From the NCBI GenBank assembly GCA_017505725.1, contig JAFVOR010000008.1, positions 1 to 59,079 of the forward strand: DNA of 59,079 bases, written 5' to 3'. The notes under the pieces are model-generated. The model searched no databases and had not been told where the DNA came from. It saw only the letters and a program-made list of their open reading frames with translations. The DNA comes from Alistipes sp. (GTDB lineage Bacteria > Bacteroidota > Bacteroidia > Bacteroidales > Rikenellaceae). This document shows positions 24,086 through 32,042 of the stretch, in pieces. The stretch's first letter is position 1; the number at the start of each line of letters is the position of its first letter. A program made the position numbers and the translations under genes.

Positions 24086-24754
24086 ATGACAGAATTCGAA
24101 AAATATGCTCACTTGCATTGTGGCATCTCGTCGTTGCGCCTGCACGACTACAAGGCCATCCATTCGGCCTATATCAACCCGATGATTTTGGAGGAGCGTC
24201 AGCTCAATGTCACCCAGCTCGATGTATTCAGCCGCTTGATGATGGAGCGCATCCTCTTCCTTGGTGCCCCTGTCAACGATGATGTTGCCAATATCATCCA
24301 GGCACAGCTTCTCTTCCTCGAGTCGGCCGATCCTACCAAGGATATCCAGATATATATCAACACTCCGGGCGGCAGCGTCTCGGCGGGTTTGGGTATCTAC
24401 GACACTATGCAGCTTGTCAACTGCGATGTGGCAACCATCTGCACCGGTATGGCCGCTTCGATGGGCGCAGTGCTCCTTACAGCAGGTGCTGCGGGCAAGC
24501 GTCAGGCTTTGCCTCACTCGCGTGTGATGATTCACCAGCCTCTTGGTGGCGTTCAGGGTCAGGCTTCCGATATCGAGATTACTGCACGCGAGATTGCTCG
24601 CACCAAGCAGGAGTTGTACGATATCCTGGCTTATCACTCGGGCAAGTCTATTGCCGATATCGAGCGTGATGCCGATCGCGACTATTGGCTCACTGCCGAG
24701 GAGGCGAAGGCTTATGGCTTGATTGATGGAATCCTAACACGACAGAATAAGTAG
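24086..24754 (+). CDS. clpP: ATP-dependent Clp protease proteolytic subunit
   Basis: Serine peptidase subunit of the ClpXP complex. 222 residues from [17 protein letters not shown] prefer this start to the in-frame ATG 117 bp upstream because the extra residues have no ClpP similarity and the -7 box lies inside them. Nucleophile Ser is in [11 protein letters not shown], His in [11 protein letters not shown], and the third catalytic residue lies in the [11 protein letters not shown] region. The Gly-rich handle is [17 protein letters not shown]. ClpX begins one base after the clpP stop. Confidence 0.95.
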   Translation: MTEFEKYAHLHCGISSLRLHDYKAIHSAYINPMILEERQLNVTQLDVFSRLMMERILFLGAPVNDDVANIIQAQLLFLESADPTKDIQIYINTPGGSVSAGLGIYDTMQLVNCDVATICTGMAASMGAVLLTAGAAGKRQALPHSRVMIHQPLGGVQGQASDIEITAREIARTKQELYDILAYHSGKSIADIERDADRDYWLTAEEAKAYGLIDGILTRQNK

Positions 24755-24755
24755 T

Positions 24756-26036
24756 ATGGCGACAAAGGGAAAGAAAGGCGGACAGGCGCAGGAGCCGCAC
24801 TGCTCGTTTTGTGGTCGTGGCCAGAGCGAGGTTGAGGTGATGTTTCGTGGCGTAGACCACGCTAACATTTGTAATAACTGTATCGACGACGGCTTTGCCA
24901 CTATGGTCAAGGCGGGCATCAAGGTTAAGGCTGCGGGTGATGTTTCGCACAAGGCTGCTGCCGCCAAGTCGAAGGCGGTATCGATGAGCGATGTGCCCAA
25001 GCCAAAGGAGATAAAGGAGTTTCTCGACAATTATGTCATCGGTCAGGACGAGGCCAAGCGTTCGATTGCGGTGGCGGTCTACAATCACTACAAGCGACTC
25101 TCTGCGGCGCAGGGTGTGGATGATGTCGAACTCGACAAGTCGAATATCGTGCTCGTAGGCCCTACGGGTACGGGCAAGACCTTGATTGCTCGCTCCATTG
25201 CACGACTCTTGAAGGTGCCATTCACCATTGTCGACGCTACGGTACTCACTCAGGCAGGTTATGTGGGCGAGGATGTCGAGAGTATCCTCTCGCGTCTGCT
25301 TCAGGCGGCAGACTACAATGCCGAGGCGGCAGAGCGAGGCATCGTATTCATTGACGAGATCGACAAGATTGCCCGCAAGGGCGACAACCCAAGCATCACC
25401 CGTGATGTCTCGGGCGAGGGTGTACAGCAGGCTCTCCTCAAGATTCTGGAGGGTACGGTGGTCAATGTGCCGCCGCAAGGTGGTCGCAAGCACCCCGAGC
25501 AGGCCTTTGTGCAGATTAACACCAAGAATATCCTCTTCATCTGCGGTGGTGCGTTCGATGGCATCGAGCGTCGCATCGCGCAGCGTCTCAACACTCGCGC
25601 CATAGGCTATGGCCGAGTCGATACCGAGAGCATCGATCGCGACAATCTGCTCAAGTATGTGCAGCCACAGGATATCCGCTCATTCGGTCTTATCCCCGAG
25701 TTGGTGGGTCGTCTGCCTGTGCTCACCCACCTCGAGCCACTCTCGCGTGAGGCTCTTCGCAACATCCTCACCGAGCCAAAGAATGCCATCATCAGCCAGT
25801 ATAAGGCTATGTTGAAGATGGATGGCGTAGAGCTCGAGTTTGCCGACGAGGCGTTGGAGTATATTGTGGACAAGGCTGTCGAGTTCAAGCTCGGAGCGCG
25901 TGGCTTGCGCTCTATTTGCGAGGCGGTGATGAAGGAGCTGATGTACGAGGCACCATCGTCGGAGTCGCAGTGCATTGTGGTGTCGCGTGACTATGCCGAG
26001 GAGCAGGTCACAAAGGCTTCGATTACAAAAATGTAA
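24756..26036 (+). CDS. clpX: ATP-dependent Clp protease ATP-binding subunit ClpX
   Basis: AAA+ unfoldase that feeds ClpP. 426 residues. The N-terminal zinc-binding domain has Cys16, Cys19, Cys39 and Cys42. Walker A is GPTGTGKT (near residue 130) and Walker B is [10 protein letters not shown]; the ClpP-docking loop is expected further on. The [20 protein letters not shown] sensor region and C-terminal small domain ([12 protein letters not shown]) are present. Start ATG one base after the clpP stop implies translational coupling. Confidence 0.96.
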   Translation: MATKGKKGGQAQEPHCSFCGRGQSEVEVMFRGVDHANICNNCIDDGFATMVKAGIKVKAAGDVSHKAAAAKSKAVSMSDVPKPKEIKEFLDNYVIGQDEAKRSIAVAVYNHYKRLSAAQGVDDVELDKSNIVLVGPTGTGKTLIARSIARLLKVPFTIVDATVLTQAGYVGEDVESILSRLLQAADYNAEAAERGIVFIDEIDKIARKGDNPSITRDVSGEGVQQALLKILEGTVVNVPPQGGRKHPEQAFVQINTKNILFICGGAFDGIERRIAQRLNTRAIGYGRVDTESIDRDNLLKYVQPQDIRSFGLIPELVGRLPVLTHLEPLSREALRNILTEPKNAIISQYKAMLKMDGVELEFADEALEYIVDKAVEFKLGARGLRSICEAVMKELMYEAPSSESQCIVVSRDYAEEQVTKASITKM

Positions 26037-26062
26037 CCTGAAAAGTAAGAAAATTGCTCCAA

Positions 26063-26096
26063 TTTGAATAAAGTTAGAGAATTTTCAATAAATTTG
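26063..26096 (+). promoter_or_regulatory. Probable promoter of tkt
   Basis: TTTG at 26063-26066 and TAAATTTG at 26089-26096 with a 22-nt spacer, slightly longer than ideal; 32 bp before the tkt ATG. Confidence 0.5.
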
Positions 26097-26128
26097 TAGT
26101 CCTGATTTTACGATAAACAATTATAACT

Positions 26129-28153
26129 ATGGCTAATTCAAATTTGGTTAAGGCAGCAGATAATATCCGTATTCTTGCTGCATCGATGGTCGAGAAGGCA
26201 AAGTCGGGCCATCCGGGTGGTGCTATGGGTGGAGCAGACTTCGTGAATGTGCTCTTCGCCGAGTTCTTGCGCTACGATCCCGACAATATGCTCTATCCTT
26301 ATCGCGACCGTTTCTTCCTCGATCCCGGACATATGTCGCCAATGCTCTACTCGGTGTTGGCTTTGGCAGGTCACTACTCGATGGAGGATTTGCAGAACTT
26401 CCGCCAGTGGGATAGCATCACTCCGGGTCACCCCGAGGTCGACTTCTTGCGCGGTGTAGAGAATACATCGGGTCCTCTTGGCCAGGGACACGCAATGGGA
26501 CTTGGTGCTGCTATTGCAGAGCGTTTTATGGTGGCTCGTTTTGGTGAGTGGATGGCTCACAAGACCTACATCTACATCTCGGATGGTGCAGTGCAGGAGG
26601 AGGTCTCGCAGGGCGTTGGTCGTATTGCTGGCAACCTCGGCCTCTCTAATATAATAATGTATTACGACTCGAACAATGTTCAGCTCTCGACCAAGGTTGA
26701 CGAGGTCGATCAGGAGGATATCGTTGCGAAGTACCGCGCGTGGGGCTGGCAGGTGTTGGAGATCGATGGCCACGATGTCGAGCAGATTCGCAAGGCTTTG
26801 ACCACCGCAAATGCTTCGACCGAGAAGCCAACCCTCATCGTTGGTCACACCGTGATGGGCAAGGGCTTGGTTACAGCTGAGGGCGAGTCGTTCGAGGATA
26901 AGGTTTCGACTCACGGTCAGCCTGTGTCGGCTGCGGGAGCAAGCCTCGAGGCTACCATCAAGCACCTTGGTGGTGATGCCGAGAATCCATTCCAGATATT
27001 CCCTGAGGTGGCAGAGTTGTATGCTGCTCGTGCCGAGGCTCTTCGTGCCGAGATGGTCGAGCGCAAGGCCGTCGAAGCGGAGTGGCGTCGTGCAAACTCG
27101 GTGTTGGCTCACAAGCTCGATATGTTCCTCTCGAACGAGCTTCCTGAGATTGACTACCGCTCGGTGGGCATCAAGTCGGGCTCGGCAACCCGTGCAGCGT
27201 CGGCTGCAGTGCTTGGCGTATATGCCGAGCAGGTCGAGAATATGATTGTTGCATCGGCCGACTTGAGCAACTCGGACAAGACCGATGGCTTCTTGAAGAA
27301 GACTCACGCCTTCAAGCGTGGCGACTTCTCGGGTAAGTTCTTCCAGGCGGGTGTTTCGGAGTTCACTATGGCGTGCGTGATGAACGGTATGGCATTGCAC
27401 GGAGGCGTTATCCCTGCTTGTGGTACCTTCTTCGTATTCTCCGACTATATGAAACCTGTAGTGCGCCTTTCGGCTTTGATGGGTTTGCACGTAATCTATA
27501 TCTGGACACACGATTCATTCCGCGTAGGCGAGGATGGTCCTACCCACCAGCCAATTGAGCAGGAGGCACAGATTCGTCTTATGGAGCACCTCCACAACCA
27601 CAAGGGCGAGCGCTCGATGGTTGTGCTTCGTCCTGCCGATGCTGAGGAGACTGTTGCAGCTTGGAAGATTGCTCTCGAGGAGCATCGTCCTGTTGGCTTG
27701 ATCCTCTCGCGTCAGGATATCAAGTCGTTGCCAAGCCACACCGCCCGTATCGACGAGGCTATGCAGGCATACAAGGGTGCCTACACCGTTGTTGACTCGG
27801 CAAATCCTGAGGTTGTGATGATTGCATCGGGCTCGGAGGTTTCGACCTTGGTGGCAGGTGCAGAGAGACTTCTTGAGGAGGGCATTGCAGTGCGTGTTGT
27901 CAGCGTACCGAGCGAGGGCCTGTTCCGCGATCAGCCTAAGTCCTATCAGGATAGCGTCATCCCTGCAGGTGTTGTACGCTACGGTATGACCTCGGGATTG
28001 CCTGTGACATTGCTTGGCTTGGTCGGCTCTCTCGAGAATATTCACGGTCTTGACCACTTCGGTCACTCGGCTCCTTACAAGGTGCTCGACGAGAAGTTGG
28101 GCTACAATGGCGAGACTGTCTACAACGAGGTAAAGCAGTTACTAGCCAAATAG
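26129..28153 (+). CDS. tkt: Transketolase
   Basis: Thiamine-diphosphate enzyme moving two-carbon ketol units in the non-oxidative pentose phosphate pathway. 674 residues, full length for the family. The N-terminal Pp domain contains GHPGGAMGGAD, GPLGQGHAMGLGAA and the TPP/metal motif SDGAVQEE...NN. The middle Pyr domain (~355-530) has the DSFRVGEDGPTHQPIEQ signature, and the C-terminal domain follows. Single-gene unit with its own promoter and a bidirectional terminator. Confidence 0.96.
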   Translation: MANSNLVKAADNIRILAASMVEKAKSGHPGGAMGGADFVNVLFAEFLRYDPDNMLYPYRDRFFLDPGHMSPMLYSVLALAGHYSMEDLQNFRQWDSITPGHPEVDFLRGVENTSGPLGQGHAMGLGAAIAERFMVARFGEWMAHKTYIYISDGAVQEEVSQGVGRIAGNLGLSNIIMYYDSNNVQLSTKVDEVDQEDIVAKYRAWGWQVLEIDGHDVEQIRKALTTANASTEKPTLIVGHTVMGKGLVTAEGESFEDKVSTHGQPVSAAGASLEATIKHLGGDAENPFQIFPEVAELYAARAEALRAEMVERKAVEAEWRRANSVLAHKLDMFLSNELPEIDYRSVGIKSGSATRAASAAVLGVYAEQVENMIVASADLSNSDKTDGFLKKTHAFKRGDFSGKFFQAGVSEFTMACVMNGMALHGGVIPACGTFFVFSDYMKPVVRLSALMGLHVIYIWTHDSFRVGEDGPTHQPIEQEAQIRLMEHLHNHKGERSMVVLRPADAEETVAAWKIALEEHRPVGLILSRQDIKSLPSHTARIDEAMQAYKGAYTVVDSANPEVVMIASGSEVSTLVAGAERLLEEGIAVRVVSVPSEGLFRDQPKSYQDSVIPAGVVRYGMTSGLPVTLLGLVGSLENIHGLDHFGHSAPYKVLDEKLGYNGETVYNEVKQLLAK

Positions 28154-28201
28154 CTCTTGTTATACAAATTCTGGGTTGTTGGAATAGAATAGCCCAGACA
28201 C

Positions 28202-28229
28202 AAAAAGACCTCCATTTGGAGGTCTTTTT
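28202..28229. terminator. Bidirectional terminator between tkt and mlaF
   Basis: AAAAAGACCTCC-ATTT-GGAGGTCTTTTT gives T-runs on both strands, serving tkt (+) and the mla operon (-). Confidence 0.95.
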
Positions 28230-28246
28230 GTGTCTAATATGTGTTG

Positions 28247-28999
28247 TTACAACGCCTTTTTGGCACGCTTTGCCATTGCCGAGGCGAATACAAAGTCGTT
28301 GAGTTCCTTATTTTCGGCGTGGAGGATATCCTCCTTGGTGCCCTCCCACCACTTCTTGCCTTGGTGGATGTAGACAATCTTGTCGCCAATCTCCATCACC
28401 GAGTTCATATCGTGGGTATTGATGATGGTGGTGATGTTGTACTCTACGGTGATATCGTGGATAAGGTTATCAATAACGATGGATGTCTGCGGGTCGAGTC
28501 CCGAGTTTGGCTCGTCGCAGAAGAGGTACTTCGGGTTGAGTACGATGGCACGCGCAATGGCTGCACGCTTGATCATACCGCCCGAGAGCTCCGAAGGGTA
28601 GAGGTGTCCTGCGTGCGAGAGTTCCACACGCTCGAGGCACTCCTTTACTCGCTTGTCTTTCTCTGCCGAACTTCTGTCGGTGAACATATCGAGAGGCAGT
28701 CGTACATTCTCGTATACGGTCGACGAGTCGAGCAATGCTCCGCCCTGGAAGATCATACCCAGCTCGCGGCGCACCAACTTGCGCTCTGTGAAAGAGAGTG
28801 CGGTGTAGTTCTTCTCGTCGTAGTAGATGCTTCCGCTATCGGGCTCGTGGAGTCCGACCAAGGTCTTCAACAATACGGTCTTACCTGAGCCGCTTCGACC
28901 AATGATAAGGTTGGTCTTGCCCGATTCAAACTCAACCGAGATATCCTCCAAGATGGTGCGACCATCGAAGGATTTATATATGTGTTCTCCTTTAATCAT
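28247..28999 (-). CDS. mlaF: MlaF-like ABC transporter ATP-binding protein
   Basis: ATPase of an MlaFEDB-type phospholipid transporter that maintains outer-membrane lipid asymmetry. 250 residues. Walker A is GRSGSGKT (Lys40), the signature is LSGGMIKRAAIARAI, and Walker B is YLFCDEPNSGLDP. It follows the MlaE-like permease gene by 15 bp. The substrate-binding MCE (MlaD-like) protein is not in this operon; the only one in the window is at 54726-55676. Confidence 0.9.
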   Translation of the reverse strand: MIKGEHIYKSFDGRTILEDISVEFESGKTNLIIGRSGSGKTVLLKTLVGLHEPDSGSIYYDEKNYTALSFTERKLVRRELGMIFQGGALLDSSTVYENVRLPLDMFTDRSSAEKDKRVKECLERVELSHAGHLYPSELSGGMIKRAAIARAIVLNPKYLFCDEPNSGLDPQTSIVIDNLIHDITVEYNITTIINTHDMNSVMEIGDKIVYIHQGKKWWEGTKEDILHAENKELNDFVFASAMAKRAKKAL

Positions 29000-29014
29000 A
29001 CGGCTTTGTTCCTG

Positions 29015-29755
29015 TTAAGTTCTCATCAACTGAGTGATGATCAGGTTCGAAATCATAATTGCAATTGAGCTTGCCACCACAGCGCGTGTCGAGGCACGAC
29101 CCACCTCGAGCGAGTTGCCCTTTGGCGAGTAGCCGAAGAATGCCGAGATAGATGTTGTGAGGAAGGCGAATACCGACATCTTAATCAACGAGTATGTTAT
29201 CTCGAACGGAATGAAATAGTAGTGTAGGCCCTCGATGTACTCTGCCGGCAACACCACACCTGTCATTGCGATGATATAACCGCCCATCGTTCCGATTATC
29301 ATACTAAAGAGTGCCAACAGAGGGAATGAAATTACTGTGGCGATAATCTTCGGCAAAATGAGATACGAGGCCGAGTTTACGCCCATAATCTCGAGTGCAT
29401 CAATCTGCTCGGTGATGCGCATTGTACCAATCTCCGAGGCGATGTTCGAGCCCACCTTACCTGCCAGAATGATGGCGACAACCGTAGAGGAGAACTCCAG
29501 AAACATAGTCTCGCGAGTGGCGTAGCCGATCATAAACTTCGGAATAAATGGCGACTCGAGGGTGAGTGCCATCTGTAGCGTGATAACTGCTCCGATAAAG
29601 ACCGAAATAATTGCTACCAGAGGTATCGAGTTGAGACCGAGGGCATCAATCTCGTTAATCGTGCGGCGATAGTATATGCTCATCTTCTCGGGGCGCGAGA
29701 ATACCTTGCCCATAAGCAATACATATCGACCTATTGCTGCAAAAAACTTCTTCAT
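29015..29755 (-). CDS. mlaE: MlaE-like ABC transporter permease
   Basis: Integral inner-membrane permease of 246 residues with about five to six hydrophobic segments and the MlaE/YrbE family core (INEIDALGLNSIPLVAIISV, then KVGSNIASEIGTMRITEQIDALEIMGVN). The latter is the coupling region to MlaF. It is preceded 2 bp upstream by a small membrane protein gene and followed 15 bp later by mlaF. Confidence 0.92.
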   Translation of the reverse strand: MKKFFAAIGRYVLLMGKVFSRPEKMSIYYRRTINEIDALGLNSIPLVAIISVFIGAVITLQMALTLESPFIPKFMIGYATRETMFLEFSSTVVAIILAGKVGSNIASEIGTMRITEQIDALEIMGVNSASYLILPKIIATVISFPLLALFSMIIGTMGGYIIAMTGVVLPAEYIEGLHYYFIPFEITYSLIKMSVFAFLTTSISAFFGYSPKGNSLEVGRASTRAVVASSIAIMISNLIITQLMRT

Positions 29756-29757
29756 TG

Positions 29758-30087
29758 TTAATCCTTAATCTCTTTGAAGTCGACATATTCACCCACATCG
29801 TTGTTTACGCGCTGCTCTGTGGGTTTCGTATTGATGATGGTCACCTTGCCTTCATCATTGTTGTGGCGACGCTGTTGTGAGTCATCTCTTTGAGCACTAT
29901 CTCTCTGCCCAAACATCTCTTTTGCTCTCTTTTGCAAATGCCAGTGAAGGAGAATTGGAGCCAATGCACCAAGTGCAATCGGTATGCTTATGATGAGTGT
30001 CCAAGGGTATGCCACCGCAAGAATTATCATCACGGCAAGTGTCCAGAAATTTCGCTTGACGAGCGATACTATTTCGTTCCAAATCAT
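29758..30087 (-). CDS. Small membrane protein, DUF4834-like
   Basis: Protein of 109 residues. One or two hydrophobic helices span residues ~12-48. A basic segment follows, then a polar Arg/Asp/Gln/Asn-rich tail ending VGEYVDFKEIKD. That tail resembles the C-terminus of the Bacteroidota-specific DUF4834 family; I make this link from memory and with limited certainty. First gene of the mlaE-mlaF transcription unit (2 bp before mlaE), so it may be an accessory of that transporter, but no function is established. Confidence 0.7.
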   Translation of the reverse strand: MIWNEIVSLVKRNFWTLAVMIILAVAYPWTLIISIPIALGALAPILLHWHLQKRAKEMFGQRDSAQRDDSQQRRHNNDEGKVTIINTKPTEQRVNNDVGEYVDFKEIKD

Positions 30088-30111
30088 ATCTTTTCCTATT
30101 TAATACCAGTG

Positions 30112-30119
30112 CAAAGATA
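30112..30119 (-). promoter_or_regulatory. Bacteroidota -7 promoter box, mla operon
   Basis: TATCTTTG on the minus strand, 25 bp before the ATG at 30087. It separates the mla operon from the PHP gene upstream. Confidence 0.65.
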
Positions 30120-30182
30120 GGAAAAAGAGTAAAACTCTATCACTAAGGCGCAAAAGTCGTAATCAAAAGCGACCTATCGCAA

Positions 30183-31382
30183 CTATTTTGCCAGATCGAA
30201 GAGGTTGATCACGATATGGCTCTCCTCGCCACTCCAGGTGTTGAGCAGAGTTGCTGTGTTCTCCTTTGTCTTTGCGGTGAAGATCTGCGACGAGTGTGGA
30301 CGCAACTCCTCGGTGCGCTGACCGGCGCGTGCTATAATCCAGCGAATCGAGCTGTTGTTGGTCACGATGATTCGCTTGCGGCCCTTTGCATCGTCCGACA
30401 TTCGGCGTACTGTCAACGAGGCCTCTGCAACCTTGCGGAGCAACGCCTCGTCACCTGCTAAAACGCCAAACGAGCAAGCCAAGGTGCGACGAGCCTCAAG
30501 AGCCTCGCGCAACGACTCAAGCGACTTGTCCTTTGCAAAGATGATGGTCATATTGCGGTGCTCGCCATACTCTGCATAACGCTCTGCAGTTGGGTGGTGA
30601 GCATCGGTGTTTGCCGATACGAAGAAGTTCATATCCTTGGCGCGAGTGATAGCCTTTGGATAGAACTCCACACCATTCATAACCTCGATACCGTCAACCA
30701 AGCCCTCCTTGTAGATCGCCTTGTCGAACTTTGATGGCTTCATATCGGTGCGCAACCAACCCGGGTGGTTGTGCATAATGAGCGCACCCTGAGCCTTTGC
30801 GTTGCGTGTCGACTGCATTGGATCCGGATCGTAGATGGCGTTGTTATCCTTTGTAAAGAGAGCATTGAGGTGGGTGTAGACACCATCTGGCTTACGGGTT
30901 ATCTCGATGCCGGGGATGATTGTGAGGTCGTAGTCCTTTGCAATCTTTGTTGCCAACTCTACAGGGAAATTGAGATTTACCTTGATGGCTCCCTTCTCCG
31001 GGAAGTTTCTTGATACGAAGGTGTTGGCCTGCGCCTTGGTACCCTTGGCGATGTAGCCGCCCTCCATATACTTCACCAAATCCTTCTCGTGTGGACGGTG
31101 CTCGAGGTGCTCGGTCACAGCCATAACATCGATTCCATCCTTCCAGGCCTCGCGCACGCGCGACTCCATCGAGAGGTGTCCGTCCGAGAAGATGGTGTGG
31201 GTGTGTAGATCTGCCTTGTAGGCTGTGTAGCCATCAATTGAAGGGATTATAAACTCGGTGCGCTGAACAGTGCGAGGCTGACGAATGTGGAGCATCTCCT
31301 TGTTTACAGCGTCCTCGTAATACTGTGCCGAGACCGAAGCGGCGGTCAACATAGCAACCAACATTAAGCTAATCTTTCTCAT
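30183..31382 (-). CDS. Exported PHP-domain phosphoesterase
   Basis: Metal-dependent phosphoesterase of the polymerase-and-histidinol-phosphatase fold. 399 residues, with signal peptide MRKISLMLVAMLTAASVSAQ. Metal ligands visible: His60 and His62 with Asp67 (DLHTHTIFSDG), Glu91-His92 (TEHLEH), Glu in PGIEIT, His in MHNHPGW, and the NTDAHH terminal motif. Similar exported Bacteroidales proteins are annotated as Sb-PDE-type phosphodiesterases; the substrate here is unknown. The remnant of an acyltransferase gene lies 22 bp upstream, and the nearest -7 box belongs to that remnant, so this gene has probably inherited its promoter. Confidence 0.88.
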   Translation of the reverse strand: MRKISLMLVAMLTAASVSAQYYEDAVNKEMLHIRQPRTVQRTEFIIPSIDGYTAYKADLHTHTIFSDGHLSMESRVREAWKDGIDVMAVTEHLEHRPHEKDLVKYMEGGYIAKGTKAQANTFVSRNFPEKGAIKVNLNFPVELATKIAKDYDLTIIPGIEITRKPDGVYTHLNALFTKDNNAIYDPDPMQSTRNAKAQGALIMHNHPGWLRTDMKPSKFDKAIYKEGLVDGIEVMNGVEFYPKAITRAKDMNFFVSANTDAHHPTAERYAEYGEHRNMTIIFAKDKSLESLREALEARRTLACSFGVLAGDEALLRKVAEASLTVRRMSDDAKGRKRIIVTNNSSIRWIIARAGQRTEELRPHSSQIFTAKTKENTATLLNTWSGEESHIVINLFDLAK

Positions 31383-31400
31383 TTTACTCTATTTTTTGTG

Positions 31401-31506
31401 TTATCTATTTTTCTGCTTTTTGAGCCACTTCTCGGTCAGCCACTCCGCGCAGTCCGTCGAGGATCTCATATCTCGGCTTCGAATCGAGGTAGGTTTGGTT
31501 TGTCAT
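31401..31506 (-). pseudogene. Deletion scar of an acyltransferase-3-family gene
   Basis: A 33-codon frame starts at 31506 and reads MTNQTYLDSKPRYEILDGLR then GVA. KxRYEILDGLRGVA is the characteristic N-terminus of acyltransferase family 3 integral membrane proteins (normally ~370 residues). After GVA the frame becomes meaningless (DREVAQKAEK, TAG at 31405). In another frame the same bases read EWLTEKWLKKQKNR ending TAA at 31401, which looks like a basic C-terminal tail of such a protein. I infer an internal out-of-frame deletion that removed almost the whole gene and left both ends. The promoter box at 31534 is 28 bp upstream. Confidence 0.7.
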
Positions 31507-31533
31507 AAAAGCACTCTGTCTGCTTTGATTGAA

Positions 31534-31541
31534 CAAAGGTA
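31534..31541 (-). promoter_or_regulatory. -7 promoter box upstream of acyltransferase scar and PHP gene
   Basis: TACCTTTG on the minus strand, 28 bp before the remnant's ATG and ~150 bp before the PHP gene. It is the only clear promoter for the latter. Confidence 0.65.
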
Positions 31542-31629
31542 GTAATTTTTTGTTAAAAATTAGCTTTAATCTCTACATTTTCGTCGCGTCTGATTTTTTA
31601 TGCAGTTTTGCGGTTTTCTAAATTTTTAT

Positions 31630-31637
31630 TACCTTTG
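31630..31637 (+). promoter_or_regulatory. -7 promoter box, small protein/TonB receptor operon
   Basis: TACCTTTG, only 5 bp before the GTG at 31643. Transcription would start at or next to that codon, which implies either leaderless translation or a later start for the small protein. Confidence 0.65.
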
Positions 31638-31642
31638 CACCC

Positions 31643-31975
31643 GTGAAACAGTTGGCTAAATACAGAAGATATCTACTCTATACACTTGCTGTGCTGATGG
31701 TTACAGCATTTGTGAGCCGATTGTATATCACTCACGATCGCGAGTACTACAGCACCTTTTTGAGCAGCTCTCGCGTAGTGCACGACCACGATGCAATGGT
31801 GTCGTGTAACTGTCCGATCTGTCACGCCGAGGACTATCTTGCGGTAGAGGTCGAGCCGTTTGTCTACCACCCCTTCATTGCAGTTCTTGAGTGCGACCGC
31901 ACCGTTCAGCCTGTCGCACGCGAAAATAAAGTTGTCGTTATAGCCTCGCTTCGAGGTCCTCCCTGTTTATCGTAA
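31643..31975 (+). CDS. Small His/Cys-rich membrane-anchored protein upstream of TonB receptor
   Basis: Protein of up to 110 residues with a basic N-terminus, a hydrophobic helix (~11-24) acting as signal or anchor, then His47 and His49 (HDHD) and a dense CNCPICH motif (Cys55, Cys57, Cys60, His61), ending RGPPCLS. The RGPP end and Cys/His cluster recall small proteins of the DUF2946 type encoded beside metal-related TonB receptors; I cannot confirm the family. The GTG start at 31643 sits 5 bp after the -7 box, so TTG at 31652 or ATG at 31697 are alternatives. 67 bp before the TonB receptor, probably the same operon. Confidence 0.65.
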   Translation: MKQLAKYRRYLLYTLAVLMVTAFVSRLYITHDREYYSTFLSSSRVVHDHDAMVSCNCPICHAEDYLAVEVEPFVYHPFIAVLECDRTVQPVARENKVVVIASLRGPPCLS

Positions 31976-32042
31976 AACAATATCACATCCGCGGTTAACC
32001 CTGCGAAGTAACTATTTGTATTATCGATAAACAATATCAAAA

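Noticed and set aside
26138..27511. 457-codon antisense ORF over transketolase
   Set aside because: Shadow frame of a verified gene.
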